In this document: in pieces, positions 7,944 through 17,434 of the stretch
Position numbering within the stretch: the stretch's first letter is position 1
Layout: the number at the start of each line of letters is the position of its first letter
Source of the DNA: a virus
Reading direction: 5' to 3' (one strand)
Length of the DNA stretch: 64,000 bases
Virus record (IMG/VR): IMGVR_UViG_3300030102_004647
Span: 9,371-73,370 of that record
Notes under the pieces: model-generated
The model's input: only the letters and a program-made list of their open reading frames with translations
Databases searched by the model: none
What the model was told of the DNA's origin: nothing
Position numbers and translations under genes: made by a program

Positions 7944-10900
7944 TTAAATCGTGGTCTCGGTGAATAGCCTTACGTTAGAGATCTGTATTCTGTTTCCGAC
8001 TCCTGTAGAGATGCCGCCCGTTCTCGAAGTTTTAAATCTAATCTTGTATTTCTTTGCTTCTGCAATTACAAATGTTGAACTGATGTTACTTCGCTGCTTC
8101 ATTGTTGAAGGGGCACGGGTATCACTGTTCAAATCATTGTGCGTCCAGGTATCTACCAATCCGATGGTTAGCCCTCCAGTAGACGAATCGACATGGAGTT
8201 CTAGGTTGTCGAAGCCGCCGGAAATCATATCGTCCCGTGCATTAAATAGCAAGCGATAAAATCCAGCTTGCAGTTTTATCTCTTGCCAAATCTCTGCGGT
8301 CCCCCCAGGATAATCACCTCGCGGACGATTGTAGCCGTAGTCGGCCTGACCATCGTCTCCTGCAAGTCTGTCTAGAACATGACCTCGATAAGTAGAGTCA
8401 AAAGTTTGTAGGGTAATGTATCCGTCATCTATACGTGCCTCTTGCTTCTTTTGATACGGAATGTTGACACTGTATATGTTGATTCCGTCGATAGCGTCAT
8501 TGGTATCGTGATCATTGGCTGAAGTAAGTTCTCCCGTATCGTTCAGCCTCCAGGTAATGTTGTTAGCTGTCACCGTGTGAATACACTTGTCACTATTGTT
8601 GTATCGACTAGTCGATCCCTCAACAGATACCCATTGCTTTGGTATGAATCCAGCGGCCAGGAAATCCGTAGATGTTGAATTGATTCCATTCTCTAAGAAC
8701 GTGAGATCTGTAGCGGACAGAACTCTTGCTTGTGCGGCTTCGGTAGCTTCGCTCTTCCAATTCTTGCCATCTAGCTGACGAAGTGCAGGGTTGCCAAGAA
8801 TGTTAGACGAAGCCGATGTCTTGCCTAGATCTTCAAACGATTCGACGGTAATCGACATCGTTGCAGCCGGACTCTTGTCGTAGGCAATTGATATAGAGAC
8901 AACACGGCCCGTCACTTCTTCGGCACTGTAGGGAGTGTTGAACCTCACAACCCTGTTCAGTCCGACCTTCGGTGAGTACATCATGTCGATAGAATATCGA
9001 CGCCTGTTCATTTTGGCTTCTTGTAATACTCGGGCCGCGATCTTCGTAGCTTGGTAACGGTGTGCAATGAACTCGTTTGTGAACTCCTGACCTACATACC
9101 CAAACTGGTCCCGAAGGAAACTGTCATGGGCTGTTCCTTGGATCTTGGTAGGATGTTCTTGTGTTTGTAGACCCACATCTTTTTCATGACCTCCTCGTTG
9201 CCCGCTGCCGCTTCCTGGTTGAATGATGCCACCGGACTCTCGTAAAGCTTGACGGGTCTTCTGGAGTGCTTCCTCCGCAGTCACCTGTGGCACCGCAGAT
9301 TGACCTGTACCCCCGCCGCCTTTGCTGCCTCCTGCCTTTTCTGATTCTGCCGCTTTTTTCTCTTCCTCGACTTTATCTTCAAGAGCTTTCAGCTGCTCGG
9401 CCAGTTCATTCTGCTTGGACAAGATCTCGCTCATGTTCCGAATCGTCCAAGCATCTCGCCCTGTGATTACTTTTTGACGGGGAGCGGTTTCTTCCATTCT
9501 TACTCTACTGGAATCAAACCCTCCTGGTACTTTTATGTCGAACTTAATCTTGCGGATCTCGTCTTCTGCGACTTCTTCGGGATCGTCGCAAAAGAACTTG
9601 GGAGAAGAAAAAGCAGTCGGACTGAAGTAGTTATTCGGGAACCCTGCCCCGTCTCCTTCCATTCCGTCACCTCTTGCAACTCGCGGAGAGTTAGCCTGAC
9701 GACACATCGCCTTGACACGCACAGGGTCAAACTCCAAGCCTCCCTCCCGTGTGGGCAGGAATCCCGATCCGTCTGATACATAGTCAGCGTTCTCCACGCT
9801 GGGGTAGTCTGAAGCCCGCCCTCCATGGGCTTCGTTGCACAGCCATTCACTACTGTCGTATTCTCGACCATGCTCAACTTCGATCAGCTTCTGAGCTTTC
9901 CAATGGGCATTGATAGCGTCCACGACCTCGATGACTTGGCACCATCCCGTATAGTAAACGTCCACTTGCTGTCCGATTACATCCACAAAGCATCCAGTGG
10001 TCTGGTTGTTTACATTTGCGTAGTGATTGAGAAACTCTGTTCCTCCCGATCCAGTCACCGGATCGAATGGTAAGTAGTGCAACTGTACGCAGTTCTTCAT
10101 TCCATTTGCATATCGATTGTTGCCGCCGAATCCTTCAAATCTTTCGTTGGCTTTTATTACTATGGTGCCGTTAAGCCTCCATGGTTGGTTGTACGGCTGG
10201 ATCGCCATACCAGGATGAATATCATCTCGACCCTTGTACTTATGACCGACCGGCAAGTGAACAGTGTTCGCAGTATTATCTAGAACAAGTCTGTTCCCCC
10301 CAGAAGGAAACGGTAAATTATCATCATTGCATTCGACGACACTCCCATGCCCTGGGTGATCTTCCTCATCCCCAGGTTCCGCTGACACAAACTTGCTGGG
10401 ATCATTCTGGTTCATGAGTTCCAACATGCAGTGATCCCAAACTCTGAGAAACGCACCAGGATCTCCTGCCGCAGCACCTTGAGAATTTCCTACCGTGCCG
10501 CAGTTTGGTGTGCAACCGTACTGATATGCATACAAAAGATTTTCATACTCAATGACTTTCCTGTCCGCGATTGCAACAGTTTTTTGAGGTATTTCTCGGA
10601 CAGGGATGATCATTTTTTTGTGACCACCTCCAGCACCTGCACCTCGACCTACCGCCTCAAACGGATTGGTGTGCATGACCGGAACACCGACAGCCTCGTC
10701 CAGATACGGACCATTTTGTAGCGTACTCATGTAAGAGAGTAAGCTGTCTCGGTCGCTGATCGTAAACTGTTCGACAGCAGAGTTACCTTTTAGGGTCACC
10801 TCTCCCACGCCTGAATCGTTTGCGTCACCCTGATCTGTGTTAGAGTCGTCTCCACTACCGCCGCAATTTTGTTCCTGCTCCGAGTCGGAGTTTGCACTTT

Positions 10901-11744
10901 GATCCGTGGCGTCTGTACTTTCTGCGGGTCCGTCTGCCTCTTCTCTATCTTTGCCCGATACCGTCACAACAGAAGGAGCGTCACCAATAGGAATCTCTTT
11001 GCTAACTGTGCGAATCAAAGCATCAGGGATGACATAATCAACAGAACTGGTGTGATCTTTCCACGGTTCTACAACCAAGATCCCAAACTCATTTGTGAAT
11101 ACGTCTGCACCTGCCACCTGGGCAAGCTTCCGCACGCACTCGATGATATTATCGCCATCGATAAAGCCGACAAATTCTTCGGTAGGACATGCAGAAGTGT
11201 CCCACAAAGAAGTGTGCAATGTAGCGATGTCATCGAGAACTTGCTCGATAGCAACTTTTACTGTAGACCCTGTGGTAACAAAATCCGTAAGATCTTTCTT
11301 TCTTAGACGAGATGTGAAGGACACGATGTCCAGTGATAGCTCGTTGCTTCTATCGTTCTCGGCCCGCCCGTGAGACTCGACCAAACCAAAGACATGTCGC
11401 CGTGCCCCACCTGCCTGAAGTTTAGCGTCTGGAATTGTAGATGGGGGAGCATTGGTGCTTGCAGTTTGCAAATCTGTACTGACTAACGAAGTGATGCCGC
11501 CCGCATTACTAACATCAATAAGTTTGACATCAAGAAAAGCTTCGACCGGAGACCAATTGATCGCACACGCTCGTTGAAGCAAGTGGTTGTCGCTGCTAAA
11601 AATCGCAGGGATTAGAGAAGCGTCATACTGCCCCTCTTCATTAGATAAAGAAAAACTTGCAGAGTAGTCACCATCAATGGAGGCAGACACCTCCCAACTG
11701 ATGATGTTGTTGTGCAAACTACTAGCGAACAACCCGTCCGACAT
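7944..11744 (-). CDS. Large tail tip or tail-associated protein
   Basis: 1,266 residues, starting at the ATG at 11744 that overlaps the previous stop (TAATG). The N-terminus (ISWEVSASIDGDYSASFSLSN) resembles hub or tail-associated proteins that follow the tape measure. Around residues 285-330 is a very acidic Ser/Asp/Asn linker, and near residue 770 a coiled coil (ILSKQNELAEQLKALEDKVE) followed by a Gly-rich hinge. The C-terminal 250 residues look like a beta-sandwich, possibly carbohydrate-binding (FYRLLFNARDDMISGGFDNLELHV). Likely in the tail tip and involved in host recognition. Confidence 0.7.
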   Translation of the reverse strand: MSDGLFASSLHNNIISWEVSASIDGDYSASFSLSNEEGQYDASLIPAIFSSDNHLLQRACAINWSPVEAFLDVKLIDVSNAGGITSLVSTDLQTASTNAPPSTIPDAKLQAGGARRHVFGLVESHGRAENDRSNELSLDIVSFTSRLRKKDLTDFVTTGSTVKVAIEQVLDDIATLHTSLWDTSACPTEEFVGFIDGDNIIECVRKLAQVAGADVFTNEFGILVVEPWKDHTSSVDYVIPDALIRTVSKEIPIGDAPSVVTVSGKDREEADGPAESTDATDQSANSDSEQEQNCGGSGDDSNTDQGDANDSGVGEVTLKGNSAVEQFTISDRDSLLSYMSTLQNGPYLDEAVGVPVMHTNPFEAVGRGAGAGGGHKKMIIPVREIPQKTVAIADRKVIEYENLLYAYQYGCTPNCGTVGNSQGAAAGDPGAFLRVWDHCMLELMNQNDPSKFVSAEPGDEEDHPGHGSVVECNDDNLPFPSGGNRLVLDNTANTVHLPVGHKYKGRDDIHPGMAIQPYNQPWRLNGTIVIKANERFEGFGGNNRYANGMKNCVQLHYLPFDPVTGSGGTEFLNHYANVNNQTTGCFVDVIGQQVDVYYTGWCQVIEVVDAINAHWKAQKLIEVEHGREYDSSEWLCNEAHGGRASDYPSVENADYVSDGSGFLPTREGGLEFDPVRVKAMCRQANSPRVARGDGMEGDGAGFPNNYFSPTAFSSPKFFCDDPEEVAEDEIRKIKFDIKVPGGFDSSRVRMEETAPRQKVITGRDAWTIRNMSEILSKQNELAEQLKALEDKVEEEKKAAESEKAGGSKGGGGTGQSAVPQVTAEEALQKTRQALRESGGIIQPGSGSGQRGGHEKDVGLQTQEHPTKIQGTAHDSFLRDQFGYVGQEFTNEFIAHRYQATKIAARVLQEAKMNRRRYSIDMMYSPKVGLNRVVRFNTPYSAEEVTGRVVSISIAYDKSPAATMSITVESFEDLGKTSASSNILGNPALRQLDGKNWKSEATEAAQARVLSATDLTFLENGINSTSTDFLAAGFIPKQWVSVEGSTSRYNNSDKCIHTVTANNITWRLNDTGELTSANDHDTNDAIDGINIYSVNIPYQKKQEARIDDGYITLQTFDSTYRGHVLDRLAGDDGQADYGYNRPRGDYPGGTAEIWQEIKLQAGFYRLLFNARDDMISGGFDNLELHVDSSTGGLTIGLVDTWTHNDLNSDTRAPSTMKQRSNISSTFVIAEAKKYKIRFKTSRTGGISTGVGNRIQISNVRLFTETTI

Positions 11745-13504
11745 TATTGGAATCCTTCCGGTAGCGTGGTCTCGGCATTCTCTCCAAAGTTCCAAATCTC
11801 ATGGGACATGTCTTTGGAAACAAGTTTCTCCTTGGCAATGTACTCAAGGTCGTGCCGTCGAACTCCCCCCAAATCCTTCAAGAGGGTCTCTATATCTCCA
11901 GGCTCATTATACTGGGTTTCTCGCTTGTACACAGTCTTATTTCGGATGATCAGCCATTCGTGATTCTGGATCTTGGTAGCCGCCGTGACTACGTCATCCC
12001 AATCCCAATATGTGAATGTGTCATTGACCACGATGATGTCCGCTTTCGGCCATGATTTGTCCACCGGCTGCTGAAGAATTAGCTGCCTAGCCTGTTCGTG
12101 GCTTCGAGCGTGAGCTTCAAGATCCGGCTCCAAGCCTTTGATATTGATGCCCCTCACCTGACAATCATTCACGAATCTGCCGTCTTGTGACCCCACCTCG
12201 AAGACGAGAGGCTGACTCTTGTCGTCAACCAGTTCCTTCAGCATCGTGATCAAGTGGTGACTTTGATAGTCGATCCAGAGTTGATGATTGTACCCTCGCC
12301 AGTGCTTGTACCATCTATCTTTGTACGAAAGGATCCGATTCCGACCGAACAGGTCACACCATTTGTCGATGATCAGCGATGACGAGTATCTCCCTCGGGC
12401 ATGCTCCTCGTTTACATCTAGAATGCCATCCCGCTGCTCGTCGGTCAGAGTAAACAGAAAATGACAGACTCGGTTCGCCATCTCCTTCACATCAGGAACG
12501 TGATACAGCACATGTCGAGGTGCCTCGGTCATCGCGGGGGTAACCCTGCACGGACTGTCCTCGGGAAACAACTCCGGCATTGTGGTCGTATCGTTGACGA
12601 CCTGGAGACACCCACTGAATGCAGCCTCGACAGTCGGGATGCCAAACCCTTCGCCCTGAGAACAAGAGACACGAATATCACATCCTTTGTACAACTCACA
12701 CAACTCTTCTCGGGTCATCGGGTTGATCCAATCAAAGTCGGTAAACACAATGGTCCCCGGCTTTAGCCCGTACACCACCTCTAGCTCGGGAATGTTGTAG
12801 CCATTGATAGGAGCGGGGGCGTCTTCTTTCTTTCGACAGTGAGCCAGTAGCTTGACTCTTTTTGTAGTTTTTTCCTGAACTCTGCGAACTAAGTCGATAG
12901 TAGCATCCCACCGCTTGTGCCAAATGTTTCGATCTACGCTCAAGATGACAATGTCGTCTTCGTAGATAACCCCTGAAAACTTCTCGGACCATCTCTTTCT
13001 GACAGCGGCCCGATCAATTGGTTCTCGATTAAAGATCTCGGGATCTACACCGTGAGGTATGACCACCGTAGTGTCTGTGTAATTACGCCATAGATCATTC
13101 GCGTACTCGGACAGGTGAACTATTCGATTAGTTTCAACCTTAGCAAAACAATCCTTCAAATCGTTGGGAATGCTGCTGCCCTCCCACGGTAGCCAGTAGT
13201 AAGACTGTGCATTTGCAGGAGACCACTGAGAGGCTGCGGCCCGCTGCACGCCTGCGGTATGCCAGAAGTTGATCACAATGTCCGGCTGAAGTTGATGCAG
13301 AGTTCTGTCGACGACATCGACATCCATGATGTCTGGAACTCGCCACTCTGCTATTTCGTGCTGCAAGTTGTTCAACGGGTGGTTGACCGATATGCAGTTG
13401 ACCTCATGCCCTCTTTTCTGGAATCCTTCCGCAAGCATCCGCACCTGCTGCCCGAACCCAGACGGGTTGTTCGGACTTTCCCCTACGATAACAATCTTGT
13501 ACAT
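11744..13504 (-). CDS. GT4-type glycosyltransferase fused to a methyltransferase-like domain
   Basis: 586 residues. Residues 1-390 have the GT-B build of family 4: the N-terminal VIVGESPNNPSGFGQQVR and the C-terminal donor-site motif EGFGIPTVEA (E-x7-E). The last 150 residues contain a Rossmann-type start (PLVFEVGSQDGRFV) and a later acidic strand (ADIIVVNDTFTYWD), as in SAM-dependent methyltransferases, though the glycine motif is weak. A fusion of sugar transfer and methylation is inferred. It lies between tail genes and is coupled to the large tail gene downstream (TAATG). Confidence 0.82.
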   Translation of the reverse strand: MYKIVIVGESPNNPSGFGQQVRMLAEGFQKRGHEVNCISVNHPLNNLQHEIAEWRVPDIMDVDVVDRTLHQLQPDIVINFWHTAGVQRAAASQWSPANAQSYYWLPWEGSSIPNDLKDCFAKVETNRIVHLSEYANDLWRNYTDTTVVIPHGVDPEIFNREPIDRAAVRKRWSEKFSGVIYEDDIVILSVDRNIWHKRWDATIDLVRRVQEKTTKRVKLLAHCRKKEDAPAPINGYNIPELEVVYGLKPGTIVFTDFDWINPMTREELCELYKGCDIRVSCSQGEGFGIPTVEAAFSGCLQVVNDTTTMPELFPEDSPCRVTPAMTEAPRHVLYHVPDVKEMANRVCHFLFTLTDEQRDGILDVNEEHARGRYSSSLIIDKWCDLFGRNRILSYKDRWYKHWRGYNHQLWIDYQSHHLITMLKELVDDKSQPLVFEVGSQDGRFVNDCQVRGINIKGLEPDLEAHARSHEQARQLILQQPVDKSWPKADIIVVNDTFTYWDWDDVVTAATKIQNHEWLIIRNKTVYKRETQYNEPGDIETLLKDLGGVRRHDLEYIAKEKLVSKDMSHEIWNFGENAETTLPEGFQ

Positions 13505-13505
13505 C

Positions 13506-13790
13506 TCACACTCCGTTTGCTTTCCATCTACTTCCGTCCGGGTGCTTACATCCGTACCCGGCTGTCTCCTCGTACCTTGCTAGGTTTTGGAGACCTTTTT
13601 CTTTTATCTTGCATCCACATATCCCGCACACCATCTGCTCGCCTTCCATCTCGACAAGCTCGCAAGTTGCACATATCTCCAGTCGTTTAGCCAGTCGATC
13701 CTTCGATACGTCCTCTCCCGTCAGCAGTGCGGAGGCGAAGCTCATGGTCGCCTTCATGACTGCTTTGGGATTCGTCCAATCTATCCCCAT
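13506..13790 (-). CDS. Zinc-ribbon protein of unknown function
   Basis: 94 residues. CATC and CGICGC, spaced 16 residues apart, followed by a distal Cys in YGCKHPDGSRW, give a likely four-cysteine zinc site. Small zinc-ribbon proteins of this kind sit beside glycosyltransferases in several phages; a structural or regulatory partner role is only a guess. It lies between two glycosyltransferase genes with 1-9 bp gaps. Confidence 0.7.
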   Translation of the reverse strand: MGIDWTNPKAVMKATMSFASALLTGEDVSKDRLAKRLEICATCELVEMEGEQMVCGICGCKIKEKGLQNLARYEETAGYGCKHPDGSRWKANGV

Positions 13791-13799
13791 GACAGTCTC

Positions 13800-14840
13800 C
13801 TATGTTTTTATAGATCGCATTCCTTCAAACTCTTCATCCTCCTCTTCGGGAGGAGGCAAGTGATTCGTAGAAAACGAGGTCAAAGATTTATCCTCTTCAA
13901 ACTGGTGAAGCAGAATCTCGTCAAATCTATCATTGATGAACCAGCTTGGGTTCATGTGTATCCCCATTCGTCCAATGTACTGCCCTCGGTTGACTACCGG
14001 GGCCAGTCGCAACCATCCTCCATTGTGCATTCCCAACATAGTGGCTGCGTCCTGTCCGGTCGCGGGAGCATTCCAAAACTTCTCCTGTGCTTCTTCCCAT
14101 GCCTCACCTGGGGCAAGTGCATTCAATCTCAGAGGAAAGTCGAAAAGTTCTTTTTTTAGCCAGTCCGCAATCGGCTGATGTGGTCGAGCATTGTACTCCC
14201 ATCCCAACCATTTTCGTTCGTATCTGTACAAACCTTCTCGCATGGACGCCCAACAAGATCTGTGCATCAGGTAGCCCCACCAGTTCGTCATAGTCGGCAA
14301 AACTTCGGACAGCCTTTCTTTTTTTTGGGCTTCGGTCAGGAAGCATTTGTTCCAGCCTTGCACAACTCCGATGTTCGACCATTTAGACTGTGCCCACTCC
14401 ATCATGTTCATACACAGTTGCAGATAGTTGTCACTGAGAAGCATGTCGTCTTCAATGATGAAAACTTTCTCATACTCCAGGTGATCGAACAGCTGCCTCC
14501 GTGCATCGATTATGTTCCGACCACATCCAAAGTTTACCTTGCGACATATCACATGGGCATCAGGGAAGTGCGTCAGTGTTTCCGCAACCATCGCCTCCTG
14601 ATCCTCGTCCGGCGTGGTGGAATAAGGGGGGTAGTCTAAAAACGCATAGACAGGCAGCTGATGGGCTAGCTTATTTTTTGCAAGAGTTCTCAGGGTTCTC
14701 TTGTAGTAGGTTAGCCTGTCAGCCCCGATGACAGCGATGGCAGTGCATACGTCTGCACGCTTCTCACAGAAATGACTGATGTCTATTTCGTATTGTGACC
14801 AATCGCATTGTGGGGGAGTGAGATCATCATATCCGTACAT
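13800..14840 (-). CDS. GT-A-type glycosyltransferase
   Basis: 346 residues. The DXD-type metal/nucleotide-sugar motif is VFIIEDDMLLSDNYL near residue 137, in the setting seen in GNT-I/GT13-like enzymes (TAIAVIGADRLTYYKRTLRTL at the N-terminus; YLQLCMNMMEWAQSK after the motif). The C-terminus is a disordered acidic tail (PPPEEEDEEFEG). It sits between tail genes, so a virion substrate is plausible. A copy of the GTGCATACGTCTGCAC palindrome lies inside it at 14743-14758. Confidence 0.75.
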   Translation of the reverse strand: MYGYDDLTPPQCDWSQYEIDISHFCEKRADVCTAIAVIGADRLTYYKRTLRTLAKNKLAHQLPVYAFLDYPPYSTTPDEDQEAMVAETLTHFPDAHVICRKVNFGCGRNIIDARRQLFDHLEYEKVFIIEDDMLLSDNYLQLCMNMMEWAQSKWSNIGVVQGWNKCFLTEAQKKERLSEVLPTMTNWWGYLMHRSCWASMREGLYRYERKWLGWEYNARPHQPIADWLKKELFDFPLRLNALAPGEAWEEAQEKFWNAPATGQDAATMLGMHNGGWLRLAPVVNRGQYIGRMGIHMNPSWFINDRFDEILLHQFEEDKSLTSFSTNHLPPPEEEDEEFEGMRSIKT

Positions 14841-14849
14841 ATCCGTTTC

Positions 14850-17006
14850 CTAATAGTTTACGCTTGATATCGGCTCCAAAGTTATGAAGGTGTTCGTTCC
14901 TTTGATCGTCGGACTCATCCATTGATCATTGAAAGATCCACCCGTACCGGAGAGTGCATACGTTCCTGTCCGTTTTCTTACAACAAGTCCCAACACATCT
15001 CCTCTTTCCAAGTGCATAAGTATCTTCTTGGACGAAGTAATCCGCTGAGTCTCTCTTGTTGTTCCTGTAAATGCTTTCGTCAAAACTTGTGACTCAAGCT
15101 GTGCAATTCCATTCTTCGTAATGTGTGCCTCGTATCCGATCTTACAATCTTGTCCAGACATCGGGCCGGTAAAATTACCAATGGTATGCTGCCCTTCAGC
15201 CTCGATGTTTGCGGTGACCCAGTATCGCCCTGGCTGCTTGATTGTCAATGCACCTGCGTGCATTCCAACATCGCCAAGGTTTAACGTGTAACTGAAATAA
15301 CTACCATCAAGAAATTGATTGACTCCCGTCTCCCAACCTCCTGAAGTATTTACTTGATCCAGATACAAGTCATTCGTCAAAAATGACTTCAACGCTCGAA
15401 CGGGTGGCCCCCAAGTTACTCCGTAAGTAGATTCCCACTGTGTCTCTGTAGGCTTCATTACAATTGCAGACCGCATACCGCGAAGTCTCTGAACTGTATC
15501 TGGCCCTAAAAATTCACCGGCTATTCCTAAAGTTCGGATATTCGCCGGACCCTCTCCAGATGCCGCTGGAGATGAAGGTCGAGAAGATCCATCAACAGCT
15601 TGAGGGACTGGGTCGTGCTGGAAGTCCAACATAAACGCACCGCCAAACTTAGTCACTTGGTAGTTAGCCCAGTAATTACTAAAGTATCCATATCCAGAGT
15701 ATCCATAGAAGTTAGTACCTGCCCACGGATCATATCGATAACCTGTGTAAATACTAGGAGCAGATCCAAACCTGTTCAGGGGGCTGGTAAATCCAAAAGA
15801 TTTGCCGCCTGGACCCATGCTGCTGTAGCTCTCTTCACCTAGCTGTAAGTCTCCCCGCATCAACTGGGCACACAAAGATTTCCAGATCGTCAAACAACTT
15901 GGATGTAGCTGACGAAGTTGATGCAGCTGAGAGTTCTGACCCAGCCAAGGCTTCTTCTCGATGTTTGAAGATTTACAGTCCAGCGTAATCTCTTTCATGG
16001 CACCACAGCTGAACTCTTCATTTGTGGTTGTATTTTTTATTTTAGTGCTGAATGAAAGAAAAAACTTTTTAGGCTTCCCACCATCTTCTGGTTCGTATCC
16101 TGTGTCTTCCCCAGGACGCATCGGTGACGGTCGGCCCGCTTTACCGATACCAACAATGCTACAAGACTCGCCTTTATTTGCCCCCCCGCCCCGCCGAACT
16201 TGAGCAGCCTCCCTGACAGGATCCAGACCACTGTCAAATTTGGCCTTACCTTCGTTAAGATTTAGATACCACCGAGTGCTGTCTGCTACTAATTCAAACT
16301 TATCTTGTCCGTCACCGCCGCCACCGCCGCCTCCCTTCATAGAAATCTTAGCCTGATACGTCTCAGGGTTGCAGCAGCAATCAATAGTGTCTGGTCCCTC
16401 AAGCTGTGCCTCCACGCCTGCCGCTTCGCAACACTTTGCGTCGAGGTCAGCCTCTTGTTCAAAGTTGTCAACTTGAACAGGGCACACGCCCAAACACTTG
16501 CATTCTCCGCTGGAGGTCTGCCCCTCCTGACCAATGGCAGTGACTCGATAACAAATCTGTTCGCCAGGAACAACGTCAACACCAATCTTCAGGGCGTAGC
16601 TCGTCTGACCTGGGCCGACTGAAGTAGCACGAGTACCTCGCCCACGACAACTCGGAGATCGAGACCACTGAACAATGTATCTCTTTACATCTGGAACTGC
16701 GTTCCAATTAAGTTGAACAGTACCTTCACCGTGTCGAACTTTTTGACCACAAGGAGGACATTTTGTCGGACCTCTTCCGTCACCCCCGCCGCCTCCTCCT
16801 TCGCCGCCGCCTCCAGAAGGCTCCTCTTTACCGCACTTCTGACTGTCACCTGGACTACCTGTGGGCTCGTAGACATTAAAGTCTGCAAGATGAAAATCAT
16901 AGTTTGTAAAGAGAGTGTCTTTTCGCCACTCAAGAACTGGGAACTGCATGTATGTATACAGAACCTGACTAACAAACGAACCGCCTAGTCCACTCGGCAC
17001 ACTCAT
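14850..17006 (-). CDS. Tail protein with fibronectin type III domain and glycine-rich linker
   Basis: 718 residues. After a 55-residue N-terminal segment comes a poly-Gly linker (GGGGEGGGGGGDG), then a fibronectin III module (VQLNWNAVPDVKRYIVQWSRS...QICYRVTAIGQ, about residues 93-165). A Cys-rich stretch follows (CKCLGVCPVQ...CCEAAG...CCCNPE), a second Gly run, and a C-terminal region with Tyr/Gly repeats (FYGYSGYGYFSNYW) and a beta-rich end. The pattern fits an exposed tail fibre or tip protein. It lies between the distal tail genes and the glycosyltransferases. Confidence 0.65.
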   Translation of the reverse strand: MSVPSGLGGSFVSQVLYTYMQFPVLEWRKDTLFTNYDFHLADFNVYEPTGSPGDSQKCGKEEPSGGGGEGGGGGGDGRGPTKCPPCGQKVRHGEGTVQLNWNAVPDVKRYIVQWSRSPSCRGRGTRATSVGPGQTSYALKIGVDVVPGEQICYRVTAIGQEGQTSSGECKCLGVCPVQVDNFEQEADLDAKCCEAAGVEAQLEGPDTIDCCCNPETYQAKISMKGGGGGGGDGQDKFELVADSTRWYLNLNEGKAKFDSGLDPVREAAQVRRGGGANKGESCSIVGIGKAGRPSPMRPGEDTGYEPEDGGKPKKFFLSFSTKIKNTTTNEEFSCGAMKEITLDCKSSNIEKKPWLGQNSQLHQLRQLHPSCLTIWKSLCAQLMRGDLQLGEESYSSMGPGGKSFGFTSPLNRFGSAPSIYTGYRYDPWAGTNFYGYSGYGYFSNYWANYQVTKFGGAFMLDFQHDPVPQAVDGSSRPSSPAASGEGPANIRTLGIAGEFLGPDTVQRLRGMRSAIVMKPTETQWESTYGVTWGPPVRALKSFLTNDLYLDQVNTSGGWETGVNQFLDGSYFSYTLNLGDVGMHAGALTIKQPGRYWVTANIEAEGQHTIGNFTGPMSGQDCKIGYEAHITKNGIAQLESQVLTKAFTGTTRETQRITSSKKILMHLERGDVLGLVVRKRTGTYALSGTGGSFNDQWMSPTIKGTNTFITLEPISSVNY

Positions 17007-17009
17007 AGT

Positions 17010-17423
17010 TTAACAAGTCAGTCCCGAAGGTAACGAATTCACTTTCATGATCCGAAAAGTACCTTGGAAATCAAACGACCTGCCTCTCACAGTTGGGGGA
17101 GATAAGCTCGTAAAATAAACACTGTAGTCATCGTTCCAGTACCCCACAAACCTATACAAAACAGGAGTGGTTGTAAAGAACCGATCACTGAAACTCTGAT
17201 ACTCGGAAGGAAATGCGGCTTCAATAGTGAACTGAATCACATCGTCGCCTGCAATGTATTGCGGGTTGGAAGACTGTACGAACACAGCGTTTGCTGTAGG
17301 GGTCACAGTCATTCGTTTCCCAGGGACATAGGGATTGTATGACAACTGAGGTGGGCAGGTAATCAAAGTACTCGATCCACCCGAATCTTTTAGCAACGCT
17401 CTTTGTTCATGTATTGTAGACAT
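17010..17423 (-). CDS. Minor tail protein, unknown
   Basis: 137 residues, immediately after the tape measure gene in the usual place of a distal tail protein. The sequence is beta-rich with aromatic residues (PVLYRFVGYWNDDYSVYFTS) and no recognisable enzymatic motif. The role as a tail component is inferred from position. Confidence 0.5.
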   Translation of the reverse strand: MSTIHEQRALLKDSGGSSTLITCPPQLSYNPYVPGKRMTVTPTANAVFVQSSNPQYIAGDDVIQFTIEAAFPSEYQSFSDRFFTTTPVLYRFVGYWNDDYSVYFTSLSPPTVRGRSFDFQGTFRIMKVNSLPSGLTC

Positions 17424-17434
17424 ATCAAATTGGC

